A DNA stretch of 64,000 nucleotides from Nocardia aurea (GTDB lineage Bacteria > Actinomycetota > Actinomycetes > Mycobacteriales > Mycobacteriaceae): contig NZ_QCYJ01000103.1 in NCBI RefSeq assembly GCF_003123685.1, forward strand, positions 620,001-684,000, written 5' to 3'. Position 1 is the stretch's first letter, and every line of letters begins with the position of its first letter. The notes below the pieces were generated by a model that saw only the letters and a program-made list of their open reading frames with translations, made no database searches and was not told the origin of the DNA. Position numbers and translations under genes: made by a program. Below are positions 24,484 through 33,350 of the stretch, piece by piece.

Positions 24484-26022
24484 TCATTCACGCACCTGCA
24501 CGATGCGGCGGCCCCACCGGCGGCGCACCGGCACCGTGACGATTCCGGTGAGCGTCGCCCCGGCGCCCCTCAGCGCGTTCAGGTCGGCGGTGACGCCGTC
24601 GAGGCTACGGGCGGGGAGTTCGACAGCCGCGACGGTCGCGTCGCATTTCGCGGCGACCGCGAGCGCGTCGGTCCCGCTCGCCGCGACGACGACGTGGTCG
24701 AACCGCGCCTCGGCGTCGGTCAGGACGGTGTCGAAACGATCGGAGGCGAGCAGATCCGAGGTCGTCGGATCGGCGTCGCCGAGCGGCAGCAGCGAATAGG
24801 ACTGCTCGCCCGGCGCGAGCACCGCGTCGGCGAAGGCCGATTCGTTGCGCAGCAGCGCGCCGAGTCCGCCCGAGCGCGCGGCGCCGGGCTGCGACGGGGC
24901 GAGAGGGTGCGCGGGTGCGGCGATATGCGGCGGTGCGGCGGGGCTCGCACCGCCGCCGACCGGCGGTTTGGCCGGGATCTTGCGCAGATCCAGGACCGTC
25001 GTGCGCTGGGCCGCGTTCTCGAACAGCATCTCGCCGCCGTCGGTCGCCGCGACGGGCACCGGGACGACGGGGGCGGACTGACCGTTGTGGTGCACCGGCC
25101 ATTCGCCCTCGGGGGCGAGCGGTCGGTCCGCGACGGCGGGCGTCGCGTCGGCGCGGACGACATCGGCCGCTGTGACGACGGTGCGCCCGGCCGCGGTATC
25201 GATCAGCAGCACCCGCGCGCCGGTCGCGGCGAGCGTATTCGCCAGGCCGCCCGCCACATTCGGCGCGGGCAGCGGGCCGAGCGACGAGATCAGCACCGAT
25301 TTCGCCTGCTCGGGCAGCCGGGCGCGCAGTGCGCGCAGGTCGTCGGTCTCCGATTCCGCGCCGGGGGTCACCGAACCGAGAATCGGTCCGAGCGAGGCCA
25401 ATTCGGTGGCGGCGCGCACCGTGCGGTCCAGCCGCTCCCATACGAACGCGGCGCCCGCGCCGAGTACGAGCCCGGCCAGGATGCCGAGGGCGAGGGTTTT
25501 CGTCGACTGCGGTCCGCTCGGGTCGGTCGGACGTTCCGCGCGGTCGACCACCGCGACCCTGGCGGCGGGCGCGGCGGTGCGCTCGATGGTCTCCAGATCG
25601 TCGACCAGCGCGCGCAACTGCGAGACGACCTCGTCGGTCATCATGCGGCTGCGTTCGGGATCCTCGTCGGTGACCGTCACCGTCAGCAGCGTGGTCGCGG
25701 GCGGGGCGTCGACGGTGATCTTGCCGCGCATCTCGTCGCGGGACAGCCGCAGCCCGAGCTGGCCGATCACCCGATCCACCACGGCGTCGCTGGAGACCAG
25801 TTCCAGATACGAGCGCACGCGCTGCTGCGCGGCCAACCCGCCCTGGTAGGAATCGGCGACCGAGGTTCCCGTCGCCATCGAGACGTACATCGTGCTCGAG
25901 GCGGAGTAGGTCGCGGGTGTCGACTGGATCTGGAACGCCGCGAGCACGACGCCCAGCACCAACCCGGCCAGCAGAACCGCCCAGCGCCTGCGGGCGATAT
26001 GCAGGTAGTCGACAAATCCCAT
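24484..26022 (-). CDS. Wzz-domain protein with P-loop-less BY-kinase region
   Basis: A 512-aa polysaccharide co-polymerase. The N-terminal helix (about 15-33), a periplasmic Wzz domain (35-180) and a second helix (about 183-203) are standard. The following cytoplasmic part has the outline of a bacterial tyrosine kinase: AKSVLISSLGPL as the lead strand and ARVLLIDTAAGR where Walker A-prime would lie. But the GKS/T P-loop is absent, the Walker B position reads DHVVVAASG, and there is no C-terminal tyrosine cluster. A Pro/Ala-rich insert (about 330-400) breaks the domain. It probably controls chain length by scaffolding rather than phosphorylation. The ATG overlaps the Wzy stop by 1 nt (TAATG). 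Confidence 0.88.
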   Translation of the reverse strand: MGFVDYLHIARRRWAVLLAGLVLGVVLAAFQIQSTPATYSASSTMYVSMATGTSVADSYQGGLAAQQRVRSYLELVSSDAVVDRVIGQLGLRLSRDEMRGKITVDAPPATTLLTVTVTDEDPERSRMMTDEVVSQLRALVDDLETIERTAAPAARVAVVDRAERPTDPSGPQSTKTLALGILAGLVLGAGAAFVWERLDRTVRAATELASLGPILGSVTPGAESETDDLRALRARLPEQAKSVLISSLGPLPAPNVAGGLANTLAATGARVLLIDTAAGRTVVTAADVVRADATPAVADRPLAPEGEWPVHHNGQSAPVVPVPVAATDGGEMLFENAAQRTTVLDLRKIPAKPPVGGGASPAAPPHIAAPAHPLAPSQPGAARSGGLGALLRNESAFADAVLAPGEQSYSLLPLGDADPTTSDLLASDRFDTVLTDAEARFDHVVVAASGTDALAVAAKCDATVAAVELPARSLDGVTADLNALRGAGATLTGIVTVPVRRRWGRRIVQVRE

Positions 26023-27398
26023 TATTCGCTTCCTTTGCTTCCCACGGACACCGGCACCGCGGTTCCGGTCGTGGTCGTTCGTTGTCTGTAACGCCGCCAT
26101 TCGACGACCACGAGGTGGGTGAGCCACGCGAGGACGACGACCTGGAGATATTTTCCGAGAGTTTCCGCGCTGCCGAGCATTCCGCGTTCGAAGACCACGG
26201 GCACCTCGATCAGCGCGATGCCGAACATCACGGCGGGCAGATGTCGCGAGTACAGCGATCGCGACCAGCAGACGAGCACGACCGCCGTGAACGCCACACC
26301 GACCACGACACCGGCGGTCCCGCCGATCACGTAGCCCTCGTTGACATTGCCCTCGGCCAGCGAGACCGAGATCTGACTCATGTCGACCGAAGCGCCGCGC
26401 ACCTCGGTGGCCCACGCGGTGCCCGACTGTAGCTTCGGCTCCGCCAGCAATTGACCGGGGATCATGCTGCGCGCGAGATGGCCGACCACTTCCCCCGGCG
26501 ACAGCCACGTGGACGGGCCGGTGTAGTACGCGTCGGTGGCGGCCTCGAGCAGATCGAACCGGCGCAGCAGACCGAGGAAGGGCCGCACGGGTTCCGGGTA
26601 GGCCGAGTCGATGAGTTCGGCCTGGGCGCGCAGATACGGAGTCGACTTGAGCGATTGCAGCCAGTCGAATCCGGCGATGCCCGCGATCGACACCGCCCCG
26701 ATACCCGCGATCTTGCCCCGCGACCAACCGGTGAGGGCGAAGCGCACCGCGATGGCCAGCGCCGCGCCGAGTACCGGCGTCTTGGACTGGATCGTCGTGG
26801 TCCACCACAACTCGCCCAGCATCAGGATGCCGAGCAGCAGTGCGGTGTTCACCGGTTTGGCCGAGCGGTAGAAGACGATCAGTCCGACCGCGCCGAGGGT
26901 GGCGGGCATGGTCAGCAGGCTCAGGATCGGCGAGGCGCTCTGCACCTCACCGGCACCGCCCGCGGCGCCGGTGGCGGCGGCGGCCAGCCTGGCCATGGTG
27001 CCGAGTACGTAGAGCACGCCGAGGGTGGCGGTCAGATCGGGGTCGCCCGCGAGCACGGCGACCCGCGGTGTCCGATTCCGTCGTGACCACAGCGCGTAGC
27101 CGAGCACCAGCAGCGCGTACACCGACAGGCCGAAGGCCACCGGGCGCAGCACCTCGCCGATCGCGACGTCGTAGCCGAGCGCCGCCAGCCGCGGATCGGC
27201 CACGTTGTCACCGAAATGCGGGTCGGGCAGGACCGTGAGCAGCACCGCGGGCCGGGCCACGTAGGACATCGCCCAGTACAGCGCCTGCGCGACGAGGAGA
27301 ACCCGGAGTACGCCCGAGGTCAGCGCGGCGGCGACCACCATGGTGGCCAATGCCGCCACGATGACGAGGATTTCGGGTTCGAGGGCGGGCATCGTCAC
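26022..27398 (-). CDS. Wzy-like polysaccharide polymerase
   Basis: A 458-aa integral membrane protein with about 11-12 predicted helices and one large loop (about 265-345, AQAELIDSAYPEPVRPFLG to LAEGNVNEGYVIGGTAG). This layout, and the position between the flippase and chain-length genes, identify it as the Wzy polymerase that links repeat units on the outer face of the membrane. Wzy proteins share little sequence, so the assignment rests on topology and context. The start is GTG at 27398, or ATG two codons later at 27392; the stop overlaps the Wzz-like start. Confidence 0.8.
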   Translation of the reverse strand: MTMPALEPEILVIVAALATMVVAAALTSGVLRVLLVAQALYWAMSYVARPAVLLTVLPDPHFGDNVADPRLAALGYDVAIGEVLRPVAFGLSVYALLVLGYALWSRRNRTPRVAVLAGDPDLTATLGVLYVLGTMARLAAAATGAAGGAGEVQSASPILSLLTMPATLGAVGLIVFYRSAKPVNTALLLGILMLGELWWTTTIQSKTPVLGAALAIAVRFALTGWSRGKIAGIGAVSIAGIAGFDWLQSLKSTPYLRAQAELIDSAYPEPVRPFLGLLRRFDLLEAATDAYYTGPSTWLSPGEVVGHLARSMIPGQLLAEPKLQSGTAWATEVRGASVDMSQISVSLAEGNVNEGYVIGGTAGVVVGVAFTAVVLVCWSRSLYSRHLPAVMFGIALIEVPVVFERGMLGSAETLGKYLQVVVLAWLTHLVVVEWRRYRQRTTTTGTAVPVSVGSKGSE

Positions 27399-27410
27399 GG
27401 CCGCACCGCG

Positions 27411-28418
27411 CTATCGGTCCAGCGCATGCAGGATCTCCCCGGCTCGATCGGCATAGCTGTGGCCGCCGTCGATGATGCGGCGGAAGCCGGCTTCGGCGAT
27501 CTTGGCCACCTGATCCGGATACAGCGACGCGCGCTCGAGGATCTCGTCGAGTTCGTCGCGGCTGGAGAACAGGAACGCCTCGGACCCGTCCTCGAGCAGT
27601 TCGGCGTGTTCGTCGGTGCGCTCGCCGACGAACAGACCGCCCGCCGCGGGCACCTCGAAGGTGCGGCAGGTGTGGGTGTCGCGGTTATCGGAGTTGAGCA
27701 GCACCAGGTTCGCGGTCACCGACGCCACCGTCATCGAGAAGTCCTGGCCGTAGACCGCGCCCGCGACTTCGGCGCGGGTGGTGCGCAACTGGCGCACCCG
27801 TCGCCAGCCGGGACCGGCGACGAGCAACTGCGCGCCGTAGGCCCGTGCGAGCGAGACCATGCCGTCGCGGCGGTCGGGCCTGCACGCTCCGATGAAACCG
27901 ACCAGGTACTGGCGGGTGGTGCGCCGGGCGCAGGGATGGTGCCAGGCGGGGTCGTAGGCACTGCGCACGAAGAGTGCCTCCTTCGCGCCTCGCTCGAGCA
28001 GTTCGGGCACATTGTGCCGTTTGGTCGTCACCACCAGATCCCACTCGGATTCGTGGGTCAGGTAGTCCGATGTCGTGTTCACCGGGTTGGCGACGTCGTC
28101 GGGACTGTAGTGCACATGCAGCCTGGCCGGGATATCGAGCAGCCTGCGCTGGTCCAGATGGACCGATTTGAAGGCGAAGACGAGGTCGGGACGCAGTTCG
28201 GCCGCGGCACGCTCGATCCGGGTGTGGACGTGCTCGACCGTCCACGGCGCCCGCTGCTCGTGGGATTTCGCGTACAGCCACGACGGCGACAGCCGCGGCG
28301 GCAGGGTCGCCGGGGTCGAGTCGACCATGATGACCTCGTGGCCGAGCCGCCGGAAACCCTCGGCGAGTGAGCGTGCGTTGCTTCCGAGCCAGTCGTCGCC
28401 GACGAAGAGGATCTTCAT
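27411..28418 (-). CDS. CgeB-like glycosyltransferase
   Basis: A 335-aa glycosyltransferase of the CgeB/Glyco_trans_1_2 type. It opens MKILFVGDDWLGSNARSLAE and carries a central HVHYSPDDVANPVNTTSDY segment (metal- or donor-loop-like) and the C-terminal THTCRTFEVPAAGGLFVGE, which corresponds to the donor-binding EX7E region of this group (FEVPAAGG). The ATG at 28418 overlaps the flippase stop (ATGA); the longer frame to 29168 lies within the flippase and is not real. It sits in the middle of the Wzx/Wzy operon and presumably adds one residue of the repeat unit. Confidence 0.85.
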   Translation of the reverse strand: MKILFVGDDWLGSNARSLAEGFRRLGHEVIMVDSTPATLPPRLSPSWLYAKSHEQRAPWTVEHVHTRIERAAAELRPDLVFAFKSVHLDQRRLLDIPARLHVHYSPDDVANPVNTTSDYLTHESEWDLVVTTKRHNVPELLERGAKEALFVRSAYDPAWHHPCARRTTRQYLVGFIGACRPDRRDGMVSLARAYGAQLLVAGPGWRRVRQLRTTRAEVAGAVYGQDFSMTVASVTANLVLLNSDNRDTHTCRTFEVPAAGGLFVGERTDEHAELLEDGSEAFLFSSRDELDEILERASLYPDQVAKIAEAGFRRIIDGGHSYADRAGEILHALDR

Positions 28419-29896
28419 GGCGTCCGCCTTTCCGAGACCGTGGGCGAGGGTGCGGCACGCGCCGCTCTGCGTTCTCGTGCCATCAACCCGCGCATCCGCG
28501 CGAGATACCAGATCGCGACCGCGATCTCGGCGGCGACGATGCCGCCGACCAGGGTCCACACCGAATGGGACCGCACCGCCAGCAGCAGCGCGATTCCCGC
28601 GACGACCGTGCCGGTCACCGCGCCGATCAGCACACCGACGGTGTCCTGGCGCACCGGCAGCACCGCGGTGGTGACGAACGAGGTCACCGTGGTCGCGGGC
28701 AGGATCAGCACCTCGAGTCGCAGCACCGCCACCGCCCCTTCGAATTCCTGGCCGAAGACCAGGGTGACGATGGTCGGCGCGGCGAACCACAGCCCCGCGC
28801 ACGCCACACACGCCGCGAGCACGCAGGCGGCGAGCGCGCGATGGGCGTCGGGCCAGAACCGCGCCTCGCCGCTGCGTTTGGCCATCCGTGGCAACAGCGC
28901 GAACCCGATCGGGTCCAGCATCGACTGCACCGCGCGCACCAACCGGTCCGAGGCCGAGTACAGGCCCAGCGACACCGCGTCGAGCACCGATCCGTAGACG
29001 GTGGCCGACCCCTGGCCGTAGCTGGTCGTCATCAGTCGTCCGGTGACGACGGGCGCCGCCGTCCGCAGCATCGCGAACACCCCGCGCGGCCGGGCGGGCG
29101 GCCCGAAACCGCGCCAGGTGTCCCACCAGGTCAGCACGACGCTCACCGCCGCGTTGGCGAGTAGGCACAGCATCGCCACGCTCGCGGTCGGCCAGTGCGG
29201 CAGCGCGACGAGCAGCAGACCGAGATAGGCGAGCCGGGCCACCGCTTGGTAGACGGTCGACGCCCCGAAACGGCCCTGTCCGATCAGGACCCAGTCCTCC
29301 GACATCGACCAGAAACCGCCGACGAAAAGTCCGAGCAGGATCATGTGCAGGTGTTCGGGCACCCTGAGGGCGATGCCGACGGCAAGGGCCAAGGTGAGCA
29401 CGCCCAGCAGTGACGCGCGGATCGCGAGATAGGTTCCGCGCGTGCGGTTCACCGAATCGCGACGCACGCCCGTCTCCTGCACGCGCGCCGCGAGGAACGA
29501 GGTGATTCCGAGGTCGACGACCAGCGACCCGAGGAAATACGACGACATCCCGATCGCCAGCAGACCGAGTCCCGCCGCGCCGAGCACGCGCGCGATGATC
29601 GGCAGGGTCGCGACCGTCACCAGGTACTGACCGTATTTGCCGAAGCTGACGTAGGCGATATCGCGCAGCACGCCGAGCAGTTCGCGGGTGCGCGAGGGCT
29701 CCGCGGGGTTCTCGGGCAGCGACGTCAGCAGGGAGACGGTGAGCACCGGGAGTTTGACCGTCGGCGGGTCGACGTACTGCACCGGCAGTATCTCGGTCGG
29801 CGGATCGAATTCGGGCGCGCGCAGACCGTCCAGCGAGACCGGGTAGTAGCGCGGGCGGATCCGGATGGGGACCGTGCGCTCGGTGGGCAGCGTCAT
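28415..29896 (-). CDS. Wzx-type polysaccharide flippase
   Basis: A 493-aa MOP-superfamily (polysaccharide transport) flippase with about 12-14 membrane helices, moving undecaprenyl-linked repeat units to the outer face. The first 75 residues are an unusual hydrophilic, Pro-rich extension (FDPPTEILPVQY, DPPTVKLPVLT) preceding the first helix, longer than in typical Wzx. Family-like motifs include YGQYLVTVATLPIIARVLG and the late ATTVTSFVTTAVLPVRQDT. ATGA overlap with the upstream glycosyltransferase and with the downstream CgeB-like gene fixes both ends. Confidence 0.9.
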   Translation of the reverse strand: MTLPTERTVPIRIRPRYYPVSLDGLRAPEFDPPTEILPVQYVDPPTVKLPVLTVSLLTSLPENPAEPSRTRELLGVLRDIAYVSFGKYGQYLVTVATLPIIARVLGAAGLGLLAIGMSSYFLGSLVVDLGITSFLAARVQETGVRRDSVNRTRGTYLAIRASLLGVLTLALAVGIALRVPEHLHMILLGLFVGGFWSMSEDWVLIGQGRFGASTVYQAVARLAYLGLLLVALPHWPTASVAMLCLLANAAVSVVLTWWDTWRGFGPPARPRGVFAMLRTAAPVVTGRLMTTSYGQGSATVYGSVLDAVSLGLYSASDRLVRAVQSMLDPIGFALLPRMAKRSGEARFWPDAHRALAACVLAACVACAGLWFAAPTIVTLVFGQEFEGAVAVLRLEVLILPATTVTSFVTTAVLPVRQDTVGVLIGAVTGTVVAGIALLLAVRSHSVWTLVGGIVAAEIAVAIWYLARMRGLMARERRAARAAPSPTVSERRTP

Positions 29897-31068
29897 CGCG
29901 ACGCCGCCGAATCCGGGTCGGAAACCGGTGCGCGCCCGCGCACCACGGTGTCGAGCAGTGCGGTCACCGAAGCGGCGGTCGCCTCGATGCCGAAATCCGC
30001 GGCGCGTGCGCGCGCGGATTCGCCGAGCCGGGTGCGCAGTTCGGGGTCGGCGATGAGCCGGTCGAGCGCGGCGGCGAGCGCGGCCACGTCCCCCGGCGCG
30101 ACGAGCAGTCCATCGTGTTCGGTGCGAACGATTTCGGTGGGACCGCCCGCGTCGGCCGCGACGACGGCGCAACCCGCCCGCATCGCCTCCACGACCACCT
30201 GGCCGAACGGTTCGGCCGTCACCGAGCAGTGCACCGCGATATCGGCCCGGGCGAATTCGGGACCGGGATCACCGAGATGACCGGTGAATTCGACCGGAAC
30301 CGCCAGTTCGGCGGCAAGGCGCTCCAATTCGGCGCGATAGTCCTGTTCGTCGAAGAAGGTGCCGCCGACCAGTCGCACCGTCATGGGCCGGTGCCGCAGC
30401 AGGGCCACCGCGCGCAACAGCACATCCTGGCCCTTCCACGAGGTGAGGCGTCCGACCATGACGATCCGCACCTCGTCCGGCGCGCGCTGGGCCTCGCGCT
30501 CGATCGCGGGACCGGGTTCGAGCCCCGGATAGGCGACGGTGTGCGGCCTGCGCCGGGTCAGCAGCGTCCGCAGGGTGGCACGGCTGTTGGCGACGACCCC
30601 TCGCGCGGCCGACCAGCCGAGTACACGCAGCCCGAATGCCAGCGGGCCGCCGAAGTATTCACCGGAGATCCGGTCGTGGACCTGCCAGACCAGCGGCACC
30701 CCGGCCCGCCGGGCGGCGATCGCGCCCATCAGCAGCGCCTTGGTGCTCTGCGCGACCACCACGTCGGCCCCGGCCTCGGCGACGGCGGCGCCGAGACCGC
30801 GACCGAGTCGCACCAGATCGGCCGCGCCGCGGAGCAGGCCGAGCGGTCCGGATCCGGAGATGGTCAGTGAGCGGCTGTCGAAATCGTTGCGCCACACCGT
30901 CACCGGGATCTCTCGCGCGCGCAGCAACGCGACCAGCGGACCGTCCTCGGTGAGCAGCATCGACGCGCGCACCGACCCGCCGCGCTCCAGCGCGGTGAGC
31001 AGGCGCAGCGTCGCCAGTTCGGCGCCAGACGGCGCGGCGGTGTGGGTGAGGAAGACGGCGGTGATCAT
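29893..31068 (-). CDS. GT4-family glycosyltransferase
   Basis: A 391-aa GT-B glycosyltransferase. It opens MITAVFLTHTAAPSGAELA and continues with the acceptor-domain strand ADVVVAQSTKALLMGAIAA; the donor domain has VRIVMVGRLTSWKGQDVLL and the EX7E-type region AEPFGQVVVEAMRAGCAVVA, followed by GGPTEIV. The ATG at 31068 overlaps the preceding stop (ATGA); the in-frame extension to 31146 lies within that gene. Part of the strictly overlapping Wzx/Wzy operon. The sugar specificity cannot be read. Confidence 0.9.
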   Translation of the reverse strand: MITAVFLTHTAAPSGAELATLRLLTALERGGSVRASMLLTEDGPLVALLRAREIPVTVWRNDFDSRSLTISGSGPLGLLRGAADLVRLGRGLGAAVAEAGADVVVAQSTKALLMGAIAARRAGVPLVWQVHDRISGEYFGGPLAFGLRVLGWSAARGVVANSRATLRTLLTRRRPHTVAYPGLEPGPAIEREAQRAPDEVRIVMVGRLTSWKGQDVLLRAVALLRHRPMTVRLVGGTFFDEQDYRAELERLAAELAVPVEFTGHLGDPGPEFARADIAVHCSVTAEPFGQVVVEAMRAGCAVVAADAGGPTEIVRTEHDGLLVAPGDVAALAAALDRLIADPELRTRLGESARARAADFGIEATAASVTALLDTVVRGRAPVSDPDSAASR

Positions 31069-32147
31069 CCGGCCAACTCCCGGTACAGGTTCACGTGCCG
31101 TTGGGCGGCGACGGCCCAGGAGAAGGTCTCCGCGTGCGCGCGGCACCGTGCCGGATCGGGCAGGTCTCCCGACAGCGCGGCGGCGAGTCTGGCGGCCAAC
31201 GCGTCCGCGTCACCCGCCGCGACGATCAGCGACGGGTCGAGCCCGCGTACCGAGTCGGGGAGCCCGCCGCAGTCGGTCACCACCGGCGCGCGCCCGGACG
31301 CCAGCGATTCCAGTGCGATCAGCCCGAACCCCTCCAACGCCACCGAGGGCACGACGGTGCACGCGGCCCGCGCGTACAACTCGGCGAGCCGTTCGTCGGT
31401 CGCGGTGCCCTCGAAGGTGACGGTGTCGCGGTGCTGGGCGGCCTGTTCGCGCAACGCCGCCTCGGCGGTGCCGGTGCCGACGATCACCAATCGCGCGTCG
31501 GGGCACGCCGCCACCACCGCGGGCCAGCCGCGCAGCAGGACGTCGATTCCCATCCGCTGTTCGAGCCTGCGCACGCACAGCACCAGCGGTCGCGCGGTGG
31601 CCTCGTCGCGTTCGCGCAGCGGGAAGCGGTCCAGATCGACACCGGGCGGCAGCACTCGAACGGCCTCGGGCCGTATCCGGTAGTCGGCGACGAGCAGATC
31701 GCGGAAATGTTCGGACAGCACGACGAACCGGTCCGCCCCGCGAGCCCGCAGCCGTTCGATCGCGAATTTGGCGCGGACCGCGAGTGTTCCGCCGCCCGCC
31801 ATCCGGCTCTCGGCCGCCCACGGGCCGTGGAAATGCACGACGAGCCGATGCCCGCGACGGGCGGGCGGCCCGTAGAGCGCGAAATGCCGGTCCAGGATCA
31901 CCGGACCCGCGCCCGCGCGGTCGAGGTAGGCGGTGCGGGCGCGTCGCAGGGTCGATCCGCCGACCGGACCCCACGAACCGCCGCCGTCGGGCGCGGTGCC
32001 GAAGGCGGTGGAGGAGACCACGACATCCAGACGGGCGGCGAGCGCGCCGTGCAGATCGGTGAAATAGCGGTTCAATCCGCCGGGCGCGGAGCCGAACCAT
32101 TCCGATCCGGTCATGTGGACCCGCACGGGGTTCTCCGACGCCGTCAT
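31065..32147 (-). CDS. GT4-family glycosyltransferase
   Basis: A 360-aa GT-B glycosyltransferase. The N-terminal domain has the glycine-rich GSAPGGLNRYFTDLHGAL and a VVHFHGPWAAES segment common in mannosyl/galactosyl GT4 enzymes. The donor domain has LVLCVRRLEQRMGIDVLLRG (R-K positions of the phosphate-binding pair replaced by R-R) and VALEGFGLIALESLASGRAP, the EX7E motif. Overlaps both neighbours by 4 nt (ATGA). It is likely to act second or third in repeat-unit assembly. Confidence 0.9.
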   Translation of the reverse strand: MTASENPVRVHMTGSEWFGSAPGGLNRYFTDLHGALAARLDVVVSSTAFGTAPDGGGSWGPVGGSTLRRARTAYLDRAGAGPVILDRHFALYGPPARRGHRLVVHFHGPWAAESRMAGGGTLAVRAKFAIERLRARGADRFVVLSEHFRDLLVADYRIRPEAVRVLPPGVDLDRFPLRERDEATARPLVLCVRRLEQRMGIDVLLRGWPAVVAACPDARLVIVGTGTAEAALREQAAQHRDTVTFEGTATDERLAELYARAACTVVPSVALEGFGLIALESLASGRAPVVTDCGGLPDSVRGLDPSLIVAAGDADALAARLAAALSGDLPDPARCRAHAETFSWAVAAQRHVNLYRELAG

Positions 32148-32974
32148 CGCCGCAGTCCCGTCAGTGCGAGCGCGGTGGTGCGCACCCGCAGCCGGTGCAG
32201 TACTTCGCGGGCCAGGCGCAGATCGCCGACGGCCACGTCCAGCGGTGAGAGCAGGCGCGGGCAGTCACGGGCGAGCCGGTGATGGAACCGCAGCAGTTCG
32301 GTCAGTTTGCTGAACGTCGAGGTCCGGCTGCACAGATTGAACGTGGAATCGCGCCAGGCGGCGGCGACTTCGGTGAGTCCGTAGAACAGGCCGAACTGGC
32401 CGACGCGGGCGAACAGGTCGACATCCATCGGGAACACCAGATCCCCGCGCAGTCCGCCGACCTTGTCGAAATGCTCGCGCCGGAACATCGCCGCCGCGGT
32501 CGGGCCGAAATCGGCCGGTCCGCGTCGCACGATGGTGCGCGCCAGGGAACGGGGAGTGTGCACACCGTCCAGGCCGGGCAGTCCCAGATCGGTCTCGAGC
32601 AGTTCGCCGCCCTCGTCGATGACCTGGAAACGAGAGGAACTGATCGCGAAGGTGCGGTCACGCATGACCTCGAGCTGCGCGGCCAGCGAGCCGGGCAGCA
32701 GGATGTCGTCGGCGCACACGACTTTGACCAGGTCGCCGGTCGACAGGTGGATCGCCCGGTTCCAGTTGTCGCCGATGCGCAGGCTCGAATCGTTGCGTTC
32801 CACCCGCAATCGCGGGTCGTCGAACGACGCCGCGATCTCCCCCGTGGCGTCGGTGCTCGCGTTGTCGAGCACGAGCAGTTCGAAGTCGGCGTCCTGGCTC
32901 AGAATCGAGCGCAACGTCGGTTCCAGAGTGCGTCCGGCTTGGTAGGCGGGGACACATACCGAAAGGCTGACCAC
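32144..32974 (-). CDS. GT2-family glycosyltransferase
   Basis: A 276-aa GT-A fold glycosyltransferase of family 2. The nucleotide-binding start is SLSVCVPAYQAGRTLEPTLR, followed by FELLVLDNASTDATGEIA and the metal-binding DxD equivalent in LVKVVCADDILLPGS; a late MDVDLFARVGQFG matches the acceptor loop. The GTG at 32974 has an excellent AAGGAGG ribosome site; the longer frame to 33067 runs through the AT-rich leader and is rejected. First gene of the second half of the EPS operon, with its own probable promoter upstream. Confidence 0.9.
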   Translation of the reverse strand: MVSLSVCVPAYQAGRTLEPTLRSILSQDADFELLVLDNASTDATGEIAASFDDPRLRVERNDSSLRIGDNWNRAIHLSTGDLVKVVCADDILLPGSLAAQLEVMRDRTFAISSSRFQVIDEGGELLETDLGLPGLDGVHTPRSLARTIVRRGPADFGPTAAAMFRREHFDKVGGLRGDLVFPMDVDLFARVGQFGLFYGLTEVAAAWRDSTFNLCSRTSTFSKLTELLRFHHRLARDCPRLLSPLDVAVGDLRLAREVLHRLRVRTTALALTGLRR

Positions 32975-33350
32975 TTCCCCTCCTTTTAATAGGATAAATC
33001 TGATAGAAATAAGTTCGGCAACATGGCGGCAATACGATGTGAATTGTCGGTGGACGCGGCACGGCAACCGAGGGCCGACATCACGTTTTCGCGGGAGAAT
33101 CGGCGGACAAGGCGACCTAGCACAGAAGGAATCGCGTCCAACACGCCGAATCGGTGCGGGGGGAATGGTCCGGCGGCACTCGTAGTGGCCGTGTCCCGGG
33201 AACTTTCATACTGCCCTTGTCTGTAATGCCCTGAATTCCGAATGAAAGAATCGGCAGAGCAATAGAAAAGCTATCTCGAATTACCTGGGGTGGGAACCCC
33301 GATTCACCGCACGTGGTCGACTTCACAGCGGCGCCACCCCTGCCAGCGCA
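32975..33350. promoter_or_regulatory. AT-richer gap inside the EPS locus, probable promoter
   Basis: A 376-base gene-free stretch separating the sugar-precursor genes from the glycosyltransferase/Wzx/Wzy genes. Segments such as 32981-33020 and 33225-33290 are clearly richer in A and T than anything else in the locus. No protein-like frame crosses it. It ends at the AAGGAGG of the GT2 gene. It most likely carries a promoter for the downstream half of the operon and perhaps a long 5' leader. I do not see a specific operator. Confidence 0.5.

Noticed and set aside
24133..26091. Plus-strand frame of about 650 codons opposite the Wzz-like gene
   Set aside because: Composition typical of antisense translation of GC-rich DNA; the minus-strand protein has clear Wzz features and a coupled start.
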